Assembly (NCBI GenBank): GCA_027069645.1
Contig: JALXEI010000317.1
Location: forward strand, 1 to 11,353
DNA length: 11,353 bases
From: Hyphomicrobiales bacterium
Lineage (GTDB): Bacteria; Pseudomonadota; Alphaproteobacteria; Rhizobiales; JAKIUO01
Reading direction: 5' to 3'
A model generated the notes under the pieces. It was not told the DNA's origin. It ran no database searches and saw only the letters and a program-made list of their open reading frames with translations. Position numbers and translations under genes: made by a program. This document shows positions 1 through 5,964 of this stretch, in pieces (position 1 is the stretch's first letter; each line of letters begins with the position of its first letter).

Positions 1-97
1 ATCTTGCACGTACAAAAGTACGCGCGGCGATCATTTTAACCTCGTATTTTTGCGCTTTTGGCACCATTCTCGACCCTGTTTATGAGTTTATGACCTA
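1..97 (-). repeat. MITE-like palindromic repeat, copy 1 (partial, cut by window start)
   Basis: The 97 bases are the reverse complement of 5506-5602, the left part of the complete copy, with only three mismatches. The terminal inverted repeat is at 75-97 and ends in TA. In this copy it contains a perfect tandem 8-mer (TCATAAAC twice, read on the minus strand). The rest of the copy lies upstream of the window. It sits 56 bp beyond the tolC stop codon, so tolC transcripts that read through would carry it. The hairpin present in the complete copy is cut by the window edge. Whether this copy is full length cannot be seen. Confidence 0.9.
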
Positions 98-153
98 GCC
101 CGGGATGTACCGACAACAGACGAGGGAGTGACAGCCGTGCCCCGGCTCGGTGC

Positions 154-1515
154 TCAATATATTCCACGACCGCGCCCAAAACGCCCCAGCGCGTTGAGCA
201 GTCGAAAATAGGCAGTAATATAGTCACCTCTGGCCTGCTGGGAAACCACGCGGGCATTAAGCAGTTCCTGTTCGGCATCAAGGACATCAAGAACGGTGCG
301 CTGGCCAACGCTCTCCTCGCTGCGTATCCCGGTCAGAGCTTTTTCAGCGGCCTTGATCTGTTCCCCGGCCGACCTGATACGCGATTTGGCGGCCATCATG
401 CTCTCCCAGCTTGAGACGACCTGAGCACGAACGCGGGCCGTTGCCGCGGAAATTTCGAGCCCGCGCTGACGCAGCAGGGCCTGGGCCTGGCGAATGCGAC
501 CGATAACCGCTCCCCCCTGGTAAAACGGTACGCGGGCCCGCAGCCGGATATTCGCGGTACGTTGTTCCTCAATATTCTTGGTTGTATCCCAGTGCTGGTC
601 AAAACCCGCTTCAAGCGTGATTTCCGGCAAGCGCTGGCCACGGGCCTTTGCAATGGCGAATTTGGCCGCGTCCCTCGCATAACGTGCCGCAAGTATGGCC
701 GGATTTTCATTTTTGGCCCTGTCGATCGCCTCGGCCATATTTCGCGCAGGCAGTTTCCCCCTGATCCGGGGATAGAACAGCGAAACCGGTGACCGACCCG
801 TCAGTCTCACATAATCGGCCCGACTGGTCCGCAAATTGGCATCGGCCAGCGACAGGGCCGATCTCGCGGCGCTGACACGCGATTCGGCCAGAGCCACATC
901 GGTGGCCGTGACAACCCCGGCCTTCCAGCGTCCGACGGTCGCTTTCTTTTGCTCTGTCAAAAGACGCAGATTATTGCGCCGCAAACGCCTGATTGCCTCG
1001 TTACGCACCACGTTTATATAGGTTGTGGCCACATCCAGAAGCGTATTTTGCACCACATTTCGCAGATTTTGGCGGGAAGCACGTATATTGGCATCCGCCT
1101 CGCTGACAGCGGCCACCGTCCGGCCGCCGCGATAGAGGGGCTGGTTGATATTGAGCGAATAGCCCCGTGGCGTATAGGTGTCATCGGTGGCTCCGGTGGA
1201 GATCGGGCTTGTCCCGCCCGGCCCGTAATCTGTATAGAGATTTTGCCGGGTGACATCGCCGTTTACCGTTATGGATGGACGATAGCCCGCCTCTGCGATA
1301 CCAAGACTTTCCTCGACGCCGCGCAGCTTCTCACGCTCGGCATTGATTGTCGGATTGGTGGCAAGTGCACGTTTCAGCGCTGCGGACAGCGATTCGGCGC
1401 TGGCCGAGGTGCCGGCAGAAAGAGCCGATGTGAAGAGCAGAAAACTCATGGCCAGGGCAATTCTGACCATGAAGGCACTGATATCAGCCTTTTTATCCCG
1501 ACCCCTGATGTACAT
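154..1515 (-). CDS. tolC: TolC-family outer membrane efflux protein
   Basis: The 453-aa product is the outer-membrane channel of a type I secretion or tripartite efflux system. Such channels form trimers that bridge the outer membrane and periplasm and dock on an inner-membrane pump through an adaptor. Residues 17-36 form a hydrophobic signal segment, with a likely signal-peptidase cut after SASA at residue 40. The mature start, ESLSAALKRALATNPTI, is typical of the family. Two outer-membrane-efflux repeats follow, with long alanine- and arginine-rich helices, an internal NINQPLYRGG motif and its second-half counterpart RVPFYQGGAV. RTVLDVLDAEQELLNAR near the end is a family hallmark. The start at 1515 gives a long n-region. 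Met16 (1468-1470) is an equally plausible start, and neither has a strong ribosome site. No pump or adaptor gene is adjacent, so the partner is unknown. The symbol denotes family membership, not proven orthology to E. coli TolC. Confidence 0.93.
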   Translation of the reverse strand: MYIRGRDKKADISAFMVRIALAMSFLLFTSALSAGTSASAESLSAALKRALATNPTINAEREKLRGVEESLGIAEAGYRPSITVNGDVTRQNLYTDYGPGGTSPISTGATDDTYTPRGYSLNINQPLYRGGRTVAAVSEADANIRASRQNLRNVVQNTLLDVATTYINVVRNEAIRRLRRNNLRLLTEQKKATVGRWKAGVVTATDVALAESRVSAARSALSLADANLRTSRADYVRLTGRSPVSLFYPRIRGKLPARNMAEAIDRAKNENPAILAARYARDAAKFAIAKARGQRLPEITLEAGFDQHWDTTKNIEEQRTANIRLRARVPFYQGGAVIGRIRQAQALLRQRGLEISAATARVRAQVVSSWESMMAAKSRIRSAGEQIKAAEKALTGIRSEESVGQRTVLDVLDAEQELLNARVVSQQARGDYITAYFRLLNALGRFGRGRGIY

Positions 1516-1721
1516 AAAAATACTCTGTTACCTGTATACGTATTCTGAAACTATGAGGGTCTCCCGCAAAGGTCAACACAAGGCTTGCGAAATGATCCTG
1601 TTCGTGCCGGCCAACCCGCTTTTTTCACTCCCGGTGTGATAAAAATGAATTCAAATACTTCTTCCCGGACAAGAGCCACGATAACCGACAGCCAGACGAC
1701 GCAACATAGCCTTTCTCCAGG

Positions 1722-2663
1722 CTATGCGCCCTTTGTCTTTTCGTTTTCGTTGCGAATGCGAACAGCCAGATTATAGACCCCTGAACGTGGCAGATTGAAT
1801 TTCGCACACACTGCCTGCACAGCATCACGCAAGCTGCCCTTTTCCAGTTCGGTTCGAAGCGCCCCGGCCAGTTCTTCCTCATCCGGCCCTTCGCTCGAAA
1901 GGTCCGGCGGCCCAACCAGAATAACGATTTCGCCCCTGATGTTCTCCTGACGGGCAAAATGATCGGCCAGTTCGTTCAGAGGACCGGACAGGACCGTTTC
2001 ATGCAATTTCGTCATTTCACGCGCCACCGCGCCGTTCCGCCCGGGATAACAGCGCGCAAAATCTTCCAGGCTGGCTTTCAGGCGTTTGGGTGATTCAAAA
2101 AAAACCAGCGTGCTATTGTAACCGGCAAATGCCAGAAGACGCTTTTGCCGCGCCGCTTTTCCGGACGGCAAGAAACCTGCAAAGGTAAAGCTGTCCGTCG
2201 GCAGACCGGCACTGACCAGCGCCGTAAGTGGTGCGCTCGCGCCAGGTATGGCGATCACCGGCAAATCCTGTTTTTTTGCCTCGCGCACCAGCTTGTATCC
2301 CGGATCCGAAACCAGCGGTGTCCCCGCATCGGAAACGAGAACGACGCTCTGCCCCTCCCTGATCAGCGACAAAAGCGCGTCGCGCACCCGTCCGGCACTG
2401 TGCTCGTGATAGCTGCGCAACGGCGCAACAATCCCGTAATGATTGAGCAATCGCGCCGAATGACGCTTGTCCTCGCAATAGACAATATCGGCGCAAGCGA
2501 GAATGGCCAGCGCCCGCAGGCTGATATCGGCGAGATTGCCAATAGGTGTGGCAACCAGATAAAGCCCTGGCGACAGGGGAACCGCAAGCTGACGCAGCAA
2601 AACCTGACTGACACGCTCCTGCAAGGCTTCATTTTTTGTTTTGTCCTGTTTAACCATATACAC
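1722..2663 (-). CDS. rsmI: 16S rRNA (cytidine(1402)-2'-O)-methyltransferase
   Basis: RsmI uses S-adenosylmethionine to 2'-O-methylate C1402 in the decoding centre of 16S rRNA and is cytoplasmic. The 313-aa protein carries the family signatures in order: VATPIGNLADISLRAL at 37-52, YCED at 62-65, SDAGTPLVSDPG at 111-122, IPGASA at 139-144, FAGFLP at 161-166 and ESPKRL at 190-195. A C-terminal basic region follows (SGVYNLAVRIRNE). About 33 residues precede the conserved core. The start is ambiguous between Met1 and Met3 (2655-2657). It is divergent from the LpoA-like gene, a common alphaproteobacterial arrangement. The usual downstream partner, a yraN (UPF0102) gene, is not intact here. The stop codon (1722-1724) lies inside a 7-bp hairpin (CATAGCC 1705-1711, GGCTATG 1720-1726) with no T-run after it. 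Confidence 0.96.
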   Translation of the reverse strand: MYMVKQDKTKNEALQERVSQVLLRQLAVPLSPGLYLVATPIGNLADISLRALAILACADIVYCEDKRHSARLLNHYGIVAPLRSYHEHSAGRVRDALLSLIREGQSVVLVSDAGTPLVSDPGYKLVREAKKQDLPVIAIPGASAPLTALVSAGLPTDSFTFAGFLPSGKAARQKRLLAFAGYNSTLVFFESPKRLKASLEDFARCYPGRNGAVAREMTKLHETVLSGPLNELADHFARQENIRGEIVILVGPPDLSSEGPDEEELAGALRTELEKGSLRDAVQAVCAKFNLPRSGVYNLAVRIRNENEKTKGA

Positions 2664-2861
2664 TCAATTCCATAGGAACGCCTGTTTTATCCCGCGATCG
2701 GGTAAGGAACAGGGGGCCAGCCTTCACGCTGCTGGCATATTGGCCACAGCGTCACCATCAATCAACCCGCTATCTTCTTCGCGGTCACGTCAGGGCCATG
2801 TTTGGTGTATAAGAACCGGAGACGGGGAAGAACGAAAACAGGTTAACGGGCAACAACAAAC
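2664..2861. promoter_or_regulatory. Divergent intergenic region between rsmI and the LpoA-like gene
   Basis: This 198-bp spacer must hold the promoters for both divergent genes. A 6-bp hairpin (GCCAGC 2716-2721 with GCTGGC 2731-2736) lies near its middle. A TATAAG at 2808-2813 could be a -10 for the rightward gene, but no good -35 lies 16-18 bp upstream. I see no clear promoter for rsmI. The region is annotated by position rather than by a convincing motif. Confidence 0.4.
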
Positions 2862-4229
2862 GTGACTTCACAACATCCAATACCGGGTTTGAAACATTCC
2901 GGCACCGGGCAATCATCGTGGTGGCGGGCCGGTCGCGCGCTCGCCGTGGCCGGTTTTCTGGCCCTGACCTTGTCATCCTGCGGCAGCGGCAATGCCAACA
3001 AGCCGCTGGCGGGGGCTGTTGTCGAAAACCCGACGGTCGATAAAAATGCCAGCCCGATCGAAAAAGCCGAAAACAGCATCAGGGCAACCTCCGCCCAACG
3101 GGTGCGACAGCAAAAGGGCGTCAAGGTCGCCATTCTGCTGCCCCTGTCCGCCAAAGGCAATAGCGGTAAAATCGCTGCCGCCCTCAAACAGGCCGGAGAG
3201 CTGGCCATGTTCGATTTTAACAATCCCGATATCATCCTTACACCCAGGGATACAAAAGGCACACCCGCGGGAGCCAGAGCGGCAGCCATTGAAGCGGTCA
3301 ATTCCGGTGCCGAACTGATCATCGGACCGCTGTTTTCCAAAAATGTCAAAGCCGCGGCGCCTGTTACCCGAAAAGCCGGAATTCCGATGGTTGCGCTCTC
3401 GTCAGACCGGAAAGTTGCCGGTAACGGCGTCTATCTGCTGAGCTTTCTCGCCGGTCAGGATGTCGAACGCATCGTCTCTTTCACCATCAGCCGGGGCAAA
3501 AGACGCTTTGCCGCACTCATTCCCGACAATGCCTATGGCCATCTGGTGGAAGCGGCCTTCAAAAAATCCATCGAACGCAATGGCGCAGAACTTGTCGCCC
3601 TGAAACGCTTTCCCGTGGATCCCAATGGCATGCTGGCCCCCATTGAGGAAATTGCCAGACTGGCCCGCACAACAAACGAAGAAACCAAAGAACCGGTCGA
3701 GCCGCAAATTGATGCCCTGTTCATACCGGCCGGCGCCAAGGTCATACCGACCCTTTCGCCGATCCTGCCCTATTTCGAAGTCGATACAACCGCCGTCAAG
3801 CTGATTGGCACCGGGAGCTGGGACTATAGTGATATCGGTCGTGAAAAACCCTTGCGCAAGGGCTGGTTCCCGGGCCCTGATCCCTCCGGCTGGCGAAAAT
3901 TTACCCGGCGCTATGCTTCCACCTATGGCAAGGCGCCGCCGCGCATCGCCTCTCTGGCCTATGATGCCGTCAGCCTTGCAGTATCCCTGTCAAAACGTCC
4001 TTATGGTTCACGCTACACGGCCGGTCAGCTCACTCGCAACTCGGGCTTTGCCGGAGTCGACGGCCTGTTCCGACTGCGCCGCGACGGGACATCCGAGCGT
4101 GGCCTTGCCGTGCTTGAAATTCAGAAATTCGGTCCCCGTGTGATCGACCGCGCCCCGCAGATTTTCTCCCGGACAGCTTCCTCTTCTGTCGGCGGTTCCC
4201 TGGCCCGCAACGGCTTCAATCCGTTTTAG
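2862..4229 (+). CDS. LpoA-like penicillin-binding protein activator lipoprotein
   Basis: The 455-aa protein belongs to the periplasmic-binding-protein-like family annotated as penicillin-binding protein activators. E. coli LpoA in this family is an outer-membrane lipoprotein that stimulates PBP1A. Residues 22-37 are a hydrophobic signal segment and LSSC at 37-40 is a lipobox, so Cys40 would be acylated. A low-complexity linker leads to a type-1 periplasmic-binding fold starting VKVAILLPLS at 87-96, with IIGPLFS at 153-159 and PDNAYG further on. The length fits the alphaproteobacterial version, which lacks the long N-terminal TPR domain of E. coli LpoA. The start is GTG at 2862. The frame is closed a few codons upstream by a TAA, and TTG at residue 11 is the only other nearby candidate. 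The PBP partner is not in the window. The activator role is inferred from the family. Confidence 0.87.
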   Translation: MTSQHPIPGLKHSGTGQSSWWRAGRALAVAGFLALTLSSCGSGNANKPLAGAVVENPTVDKNASPIEKAENSIRATSAQRVRQQKGVKVAILLPLSAKGNSGKIAAALKQAGELAMFDFNNPDIILTPRDTKGTPAGARAAAIEAVNSGAELIIGPLFSKNVKAAAPVTRKAGIPMVALSSDRKVAGNGVYLLSFLAGQDVERIVSFTISRGKRRFAALIPDNAYGHLVEAAFKKSIERNGAELVALKRFPVDPNGMLAPIEEIARLARTTNEETKEPVEPQIDALFIPAGAKVIPTLSPILPYFEVDTTAVKLIGTGSWDYSDIGREKPLRKGWFPGPDPSGWRKFTRRYASTYGKAPPRIASLAYDAVSLAVSLSKRPYGSRYTAGQLTRNSGFAGVDGLFRLRRDGTSERGLAVLEIQKFGPRVIDRAPQIFSRTASSSVGGSLARNGFNPF

Positions 4230-4235
4230 GATTTC

Positions 4236-4320
4236 CGCTCTGTTTGTCGCATTGCTCCTTTCTCATCACAGGTATAGCATGCATTCGGGACAGAGCGAGC
4301 TGATATGCTGATATAAAGGG
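4236..4320 (+). promoter_or_regulatory. Candidate operator/leader of the toxin-antitoxin-like gene
   Basis: A perfect 8-bp inverted repeat (CGCTCTGT at 4236-4243, ACAGAGCG at 4290-4297) brackets the upstream region. It is followed at once by a perfect tandem 8-mer (GCTGATAT twice, 4299-4314), which runs into a good ribosome site, AAAGGG at 4315-4320, 9 bases before the ATG. Toxin-antitoxin genes are commonly autoregulated through small repeats near the promoter. That these repeats serve that role here is inference. No convincing -35/-10 pair was found. Confidence 0.35.
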
Positions 4321-4329
4321 ACACGTCAA

Positions 4330-4833
4330 ATGAGTGAAATCGTTGACAAGGCTGTTATTGCCCTCATGACCCTTCCCAAGGAAGAACGGGATCGTATCGC
4401 CTGGGAGATCGTCGAGCGCATTGAGGACAAAAGCCAGTGGGACAGGCTGGTCGCCTCCGACGCTGCACAGGCCTGGCTGCAAAAGGCGGCCCGAAAGGCT
4501 CTCAAAGCCTATGAAAAGAAAGAGCGTCGCCTGTCCTTTCATCTCATCTCCCTGCCTGCTGATGAATATCTGCGCGAAGACAGCTACTGGAAAAATTTTG
4601 ACGAACTCCCCGAAGATGTGCGCAAGCTGGCAGAAAAAAACTACAAGCTCTGGCAAAAACACCCGACCCATGCCAGCCTGCGTTTCAAGCAGGTGCACAA
4701 AACAATGCCGATTTTCTCCTTCCGTGTCGGTCTGCGCTACAGAACCCTCGGGGTGCAAACGCCTGATGAAAAAATTGCCTGGTTCTGGATCGGCTCCTTT
4801 GAGCAATTCAGGGATCAGATTAACAGGAACTGA
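4330..4833 (+). CDS. Putative fused antitoxin / RelE-ParE-like toxin protein
   Basis: The 167-aa single frame looks like two halves normally found as separate genes. Residues 1-62 (VDKAVIALMTLPKEERDRIA, then IEDKSQWDRL and AARKALKAYEK) resemble small helical antitoxins whose N-terminus reads 'LPxEEQDRIA...LLERIEDERRWDE...' and whose C-terminus is normally a short 'AGRTxPLD'-like tail. Residues 85-163 (SYWKNFDELPEDVRKLAEKN, HASLRFKQV, FRVGLRYRTLGV, AWFWIGSFEQF) resemble the RelE/ParE-superfamily toxin usually encoded next. A linker at about 63-84 joins them with no stop or frameshift. The start is supported by AAAGGG 9 bases upstream. If the toxin fold is active it would act on mRNA at the ribosome (RelE type) or on another target. 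The natural fusion may instead keep it inactive. The resemblances are from memory of the families and no search was run. Confidence 0.65.
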   Translation: MSEIVDKAVIALMTLPKEERDRIAWEIVERIEDKSQWDRLVASDAAQAWLQKAARKALKAYEKKERRLSFHLISLPADEYLREDSYWKNFDELPEDVRKLAEKNYKLWQKHPTHASLRFKQVHKTMPIFSFRVGLRYRTLGVQTPDEKIAWFWIGSFEQFRDQINRN

Positions 4834-4854
4834 TATTTTTTACAGACAGAAGCA

Positions 4855-5232
4855 ATGAAGCCGGAAACACGAAAACGCATGGATCGCCTGATCCTTCTAC
4901 AGCGCCTCAAATATGGTGGTATCGCCCTTGCTGCGACCCTTGCCGTTCTCTCTTTCATGCTGTTCATGGGTTATGAGGAAGAGCAGCGGGTTGACAAGGT
5001 AACAGCCACCACAAATCTGCGCGGCACGATCGTCAGTGCCAGACGGGGAAATGGCCGCAACGGGATTTATCGTCTTGTTGTCAAACTGGAAAATGGCAAA
5101 TCCGTCAAAACAGTCAGCCAGCTGTCGGCCGGTATTCCCTGGACCGGCGAGCAACTTGAGATGAAGGAATATACCCACGCCTCGGGCCTGAAAAACTATG
5201 TCGTCACCAGGCTGATCGACAATCATCACTGA
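4855..5232 (+). CDS. Small single-pass membrane protein of unknown function
   Basis: The 125-aa protein is not recognised. A short basic N-terminus (KPETRKRMDRLILLQRLKYG) precedes one hydrophobic helix at about 21-39. An acidic patch EEEQRVD follows at 41-47, then a soluble part of about 75 residues rich in alternating hydrophobic and charged residues (GIYRLVVKLENG, QLEMKEY, KNYVVTRLID) that suggests a small beta-sheet domain. By the positive-inside rule the N-terminus is cytoplasmic and the C-terminal domain periplasmic. It starts 21 bases after the preceding gene and could be co-transcribed with it. The ribosome site is weak (ACAGAAGCA). Met9 (4879) is an alternative start. No T-run terminator follows. 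A hairpin CGTAAAG/CTTTTACG lies at about 5243-5263. Confidence 0.7.
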   Translation: MKPETRKRMDRLILLQRLKYGGIALAATLAVLSFMLFMGYEEEQRVDKVTATTNLRGTIVSARRGNGRNGIYRLVVKLENGKSVKTVSQLSAGIPWTGEQLEMKEYTHASGLKNYVVTRLIDNHH

Positions 5233-5325
5233 TCTTCGCGCGCGTAAAGACCGGCCTTTTACGTTCGTTATCATACCGGAATACAAAAAGGGTGCCCCGC
5301 CTTTCTCCTTCTGTCCCGGTGTTTC

Positions 5326-5462
5326 GCTTCCCGGACAAGCGGCAGCGCCGATCCGGGATCCAGAGCAGAGCGACGGGAGTGTGTTGAAAAAAATGAACAG
5401 GAACAAAAGCATATCACTTGCGACTCTGGACCCCGGTTCTGCGCTGCGCTTGCCCGGGGAGC
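5326..5462. repeat. Paired GC-rich inverted repeats (REP-like)
   Basis: Arm 5326-5365 (contains CCGGGATCCAGAG) and arm 5424-5462 (contains CTCTGGACCCCGG) are inverted copies of each other. About four in five positions match over roughly 40 bases. They are separated by 58 bp of A-rich sequence. The second arm is itself palindromic (CCCCGG at 5431-5436 and CCGGGG at 5454-5459 around a GCGCTGCGC core). The sequence style is like the repetitive extragenic palindromes of many alphaproteobacteria. As RNA the pair could fold into one long stem after the preceding gene. No coding potential is seen. Confidence 0.75.
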
Positions 5463-5565
5463 GAGATCGTTTAATGACGCGAGCATAATACAAAGGTCAG
5501 GCTTCTAGGTCATAAACTCGTAAACAGGGTCGAGAATGGTGCCAAAAGCGCAAAAATACGAGGTT

Positions 5566-5608
5566 AAAATGATCGCAGCGCGTACTTTTGTGCGTGCAAG
5601 ATCATTTT
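5566..5608. repeat. Left hairpin of the MITE-like element
   Basis: AAAATGATC at 5566-5574 and GATCATTTT at 5600-5608 form a perfect 9-bp outer stem. GCGCGTAC and GTGCGTGC form an 8-bp inner stem around a TTTT loop, with two G-T wobbles. In copy 1 one wobble is replaced by a Watson-Crick T-A pair, so the fold is kept. The same hairpin could form as a DNA cruciform or in RNA from either strand. Confidence 0.75.
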
Positions 5609-5647
5609 GGCCGCGGATTGCAGGGCTTCTGGCATCCTGCGGACAGG

Positions 5648-5733
5648 GCAGATTTGCTCCCCCGCTGTGTTGCAGGTTCATGAAAACCGGAAGGTTTCCT
5701 GCGAACCTGCGCCTTGCGGGAAAACAAATCTGC
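5648..5733. repeat. Right, nested hairpin of the MITE-like element
   Basis: GCAGATTTG at 5648-5656 pairs perfectly with CAAATCTGC at 5725-5733. Further in, CCCGC pairs with GCGGG and GCAGGTTC with GAACCTGC. A small AAACC/GGTTT hairpin caps the top (about 5684-5697). The 86-bp structure is nearly palindromic with internal bulges. The palindromic CATG at 5679-5682 provides start codons on both strands. Confidence 0.75.
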
Positions 5734-5763
5734 TGCTGCCATTTCGATCCTGTTTATGAATTT

Positions 5764-5794
5764 ATGACCTAATTAACGATGTTTGGGATATACT
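5764..5794 (+). promoter_or_regulatory. Weak candidate promoter using the MITE right end
   Basis: TATACT at 5789-5794 matches the sigma-70 -10 consensus at five of six positions. ATGACC at 5764-5769, inside the terminal inverted repeat, matches the -35 consensus at four of six. The spacer is 19 bp, longer than ideal. If real, the mobile element supplies half the promoter of the DUF3108 operon. Confidence 0.2.
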
Positions 5795-5854
5795 CGGGCC
5801 GATTGTATGATTCCTGCCCGTGTTTTCCTGATCGAACAACGGGTGCCGGGGGGG

Positions 5855-5906
5855 TGTCCGAAACCTGAAAAGGCGGACAAGGGTGTCCCTTTGAAGGAAA
5901 CGGACA
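5855..5906 (+). promoter_or_regulatory. Two tandem hairpins with shared stem sequence in the DUF3108 leader
   Basis: Hairpin 1 (5855-5879) has a 6-bp stem TGTCCG/CGGACA, a three-A bulge on the 5' side, then a CCT/AGG stem closed by a GAAA tetraloop. Hairpin 2 (5884-5906) has stem TGTCC/GGACA, a C-C mismatch, then TTT/AAA around GAAGG. The stems have the same sequence, so strand 1 could also pair with the far strand of hairpin 2, giving alternative folds. The ribosome site of the DUF3108 gene lies about 45 bases downstream. It does not match a riboswitch class I recognise. Confidence 0.4.
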
Positions 5907-5964
5907 GATCATCACAATCCGACCTGATCGGTAAAGCGAAGAGCGAATTTCGGAGTAGGGCCAT

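Larger units (their letters stand above)
5506..5771 (+). mobile_element. Complete MITE-like element, copy 2 (266 bp, TA ends)
   Basis: The element is bounded by TA at 5506-5507 and TA at 5770-5771. Its 23-bp terminal inverted repeats (5506-5528 and 5749-5771) differ at only two positions. Each end holds a tandem 8-mer, TCATAAAC twice, with one mismatch. The left 97 bases recur inverted at 1-97. The right end recurs inverted at 11285. No transposase is encoded, so it is a non-autonomous element. TA at both ends fits the target preference of IS630/Tc1-mariner transposases, which would have to be supplied in trans; that family assignment is inference. Short open frames run outward from a shared central CATG (5679-5682) to stop codons at both ends (see findings). 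It lies between the small membrane-protein gene and the DUF3108 gene. Confidence 0.85.

Noticed and set aside
949..1548. 199-codon open frame on the plus strand
   Set aside because: It lies antisense to the well-supported tolC frame, has no ribosome site or recognisable domain, and its composition fits a shadow frame.
1705..1726. Hairpin CATAGCC/GGCTATG as an rsmI terminator
   Set aside because: It overlaps the stop codon and is not followed by a T-run on the minus strand.
4216..4806. 196-codon open frame on the minus strand
   Set aside because: It is antisense to the toxin-antitoxin-like gene and its leader. The sense frame has recognisable motifs and a good ribosome site, and this one has neither.
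5326..5462. Folded tRNA-like or other RNA gene
   Set aside because: The pairing is explained by two inverted REP-like arms. No cloverleaf, TTCRA loop or CCA end is visible.
4897..5493. 198-codon open frame on the minus strand
   Set aside because: It runs antisense through the small membrane protein and the REP-like palindromes, and no domain is recognisable.
5536..5772. 78-codon plus-strand frame spanning the MITE-like element
   Set aside because: It crosses both hairpins and the terminal repeat with no ribosome site. I treat it as a by-product of the palindromic element, though its last part is the outward frame discussed in the findings.
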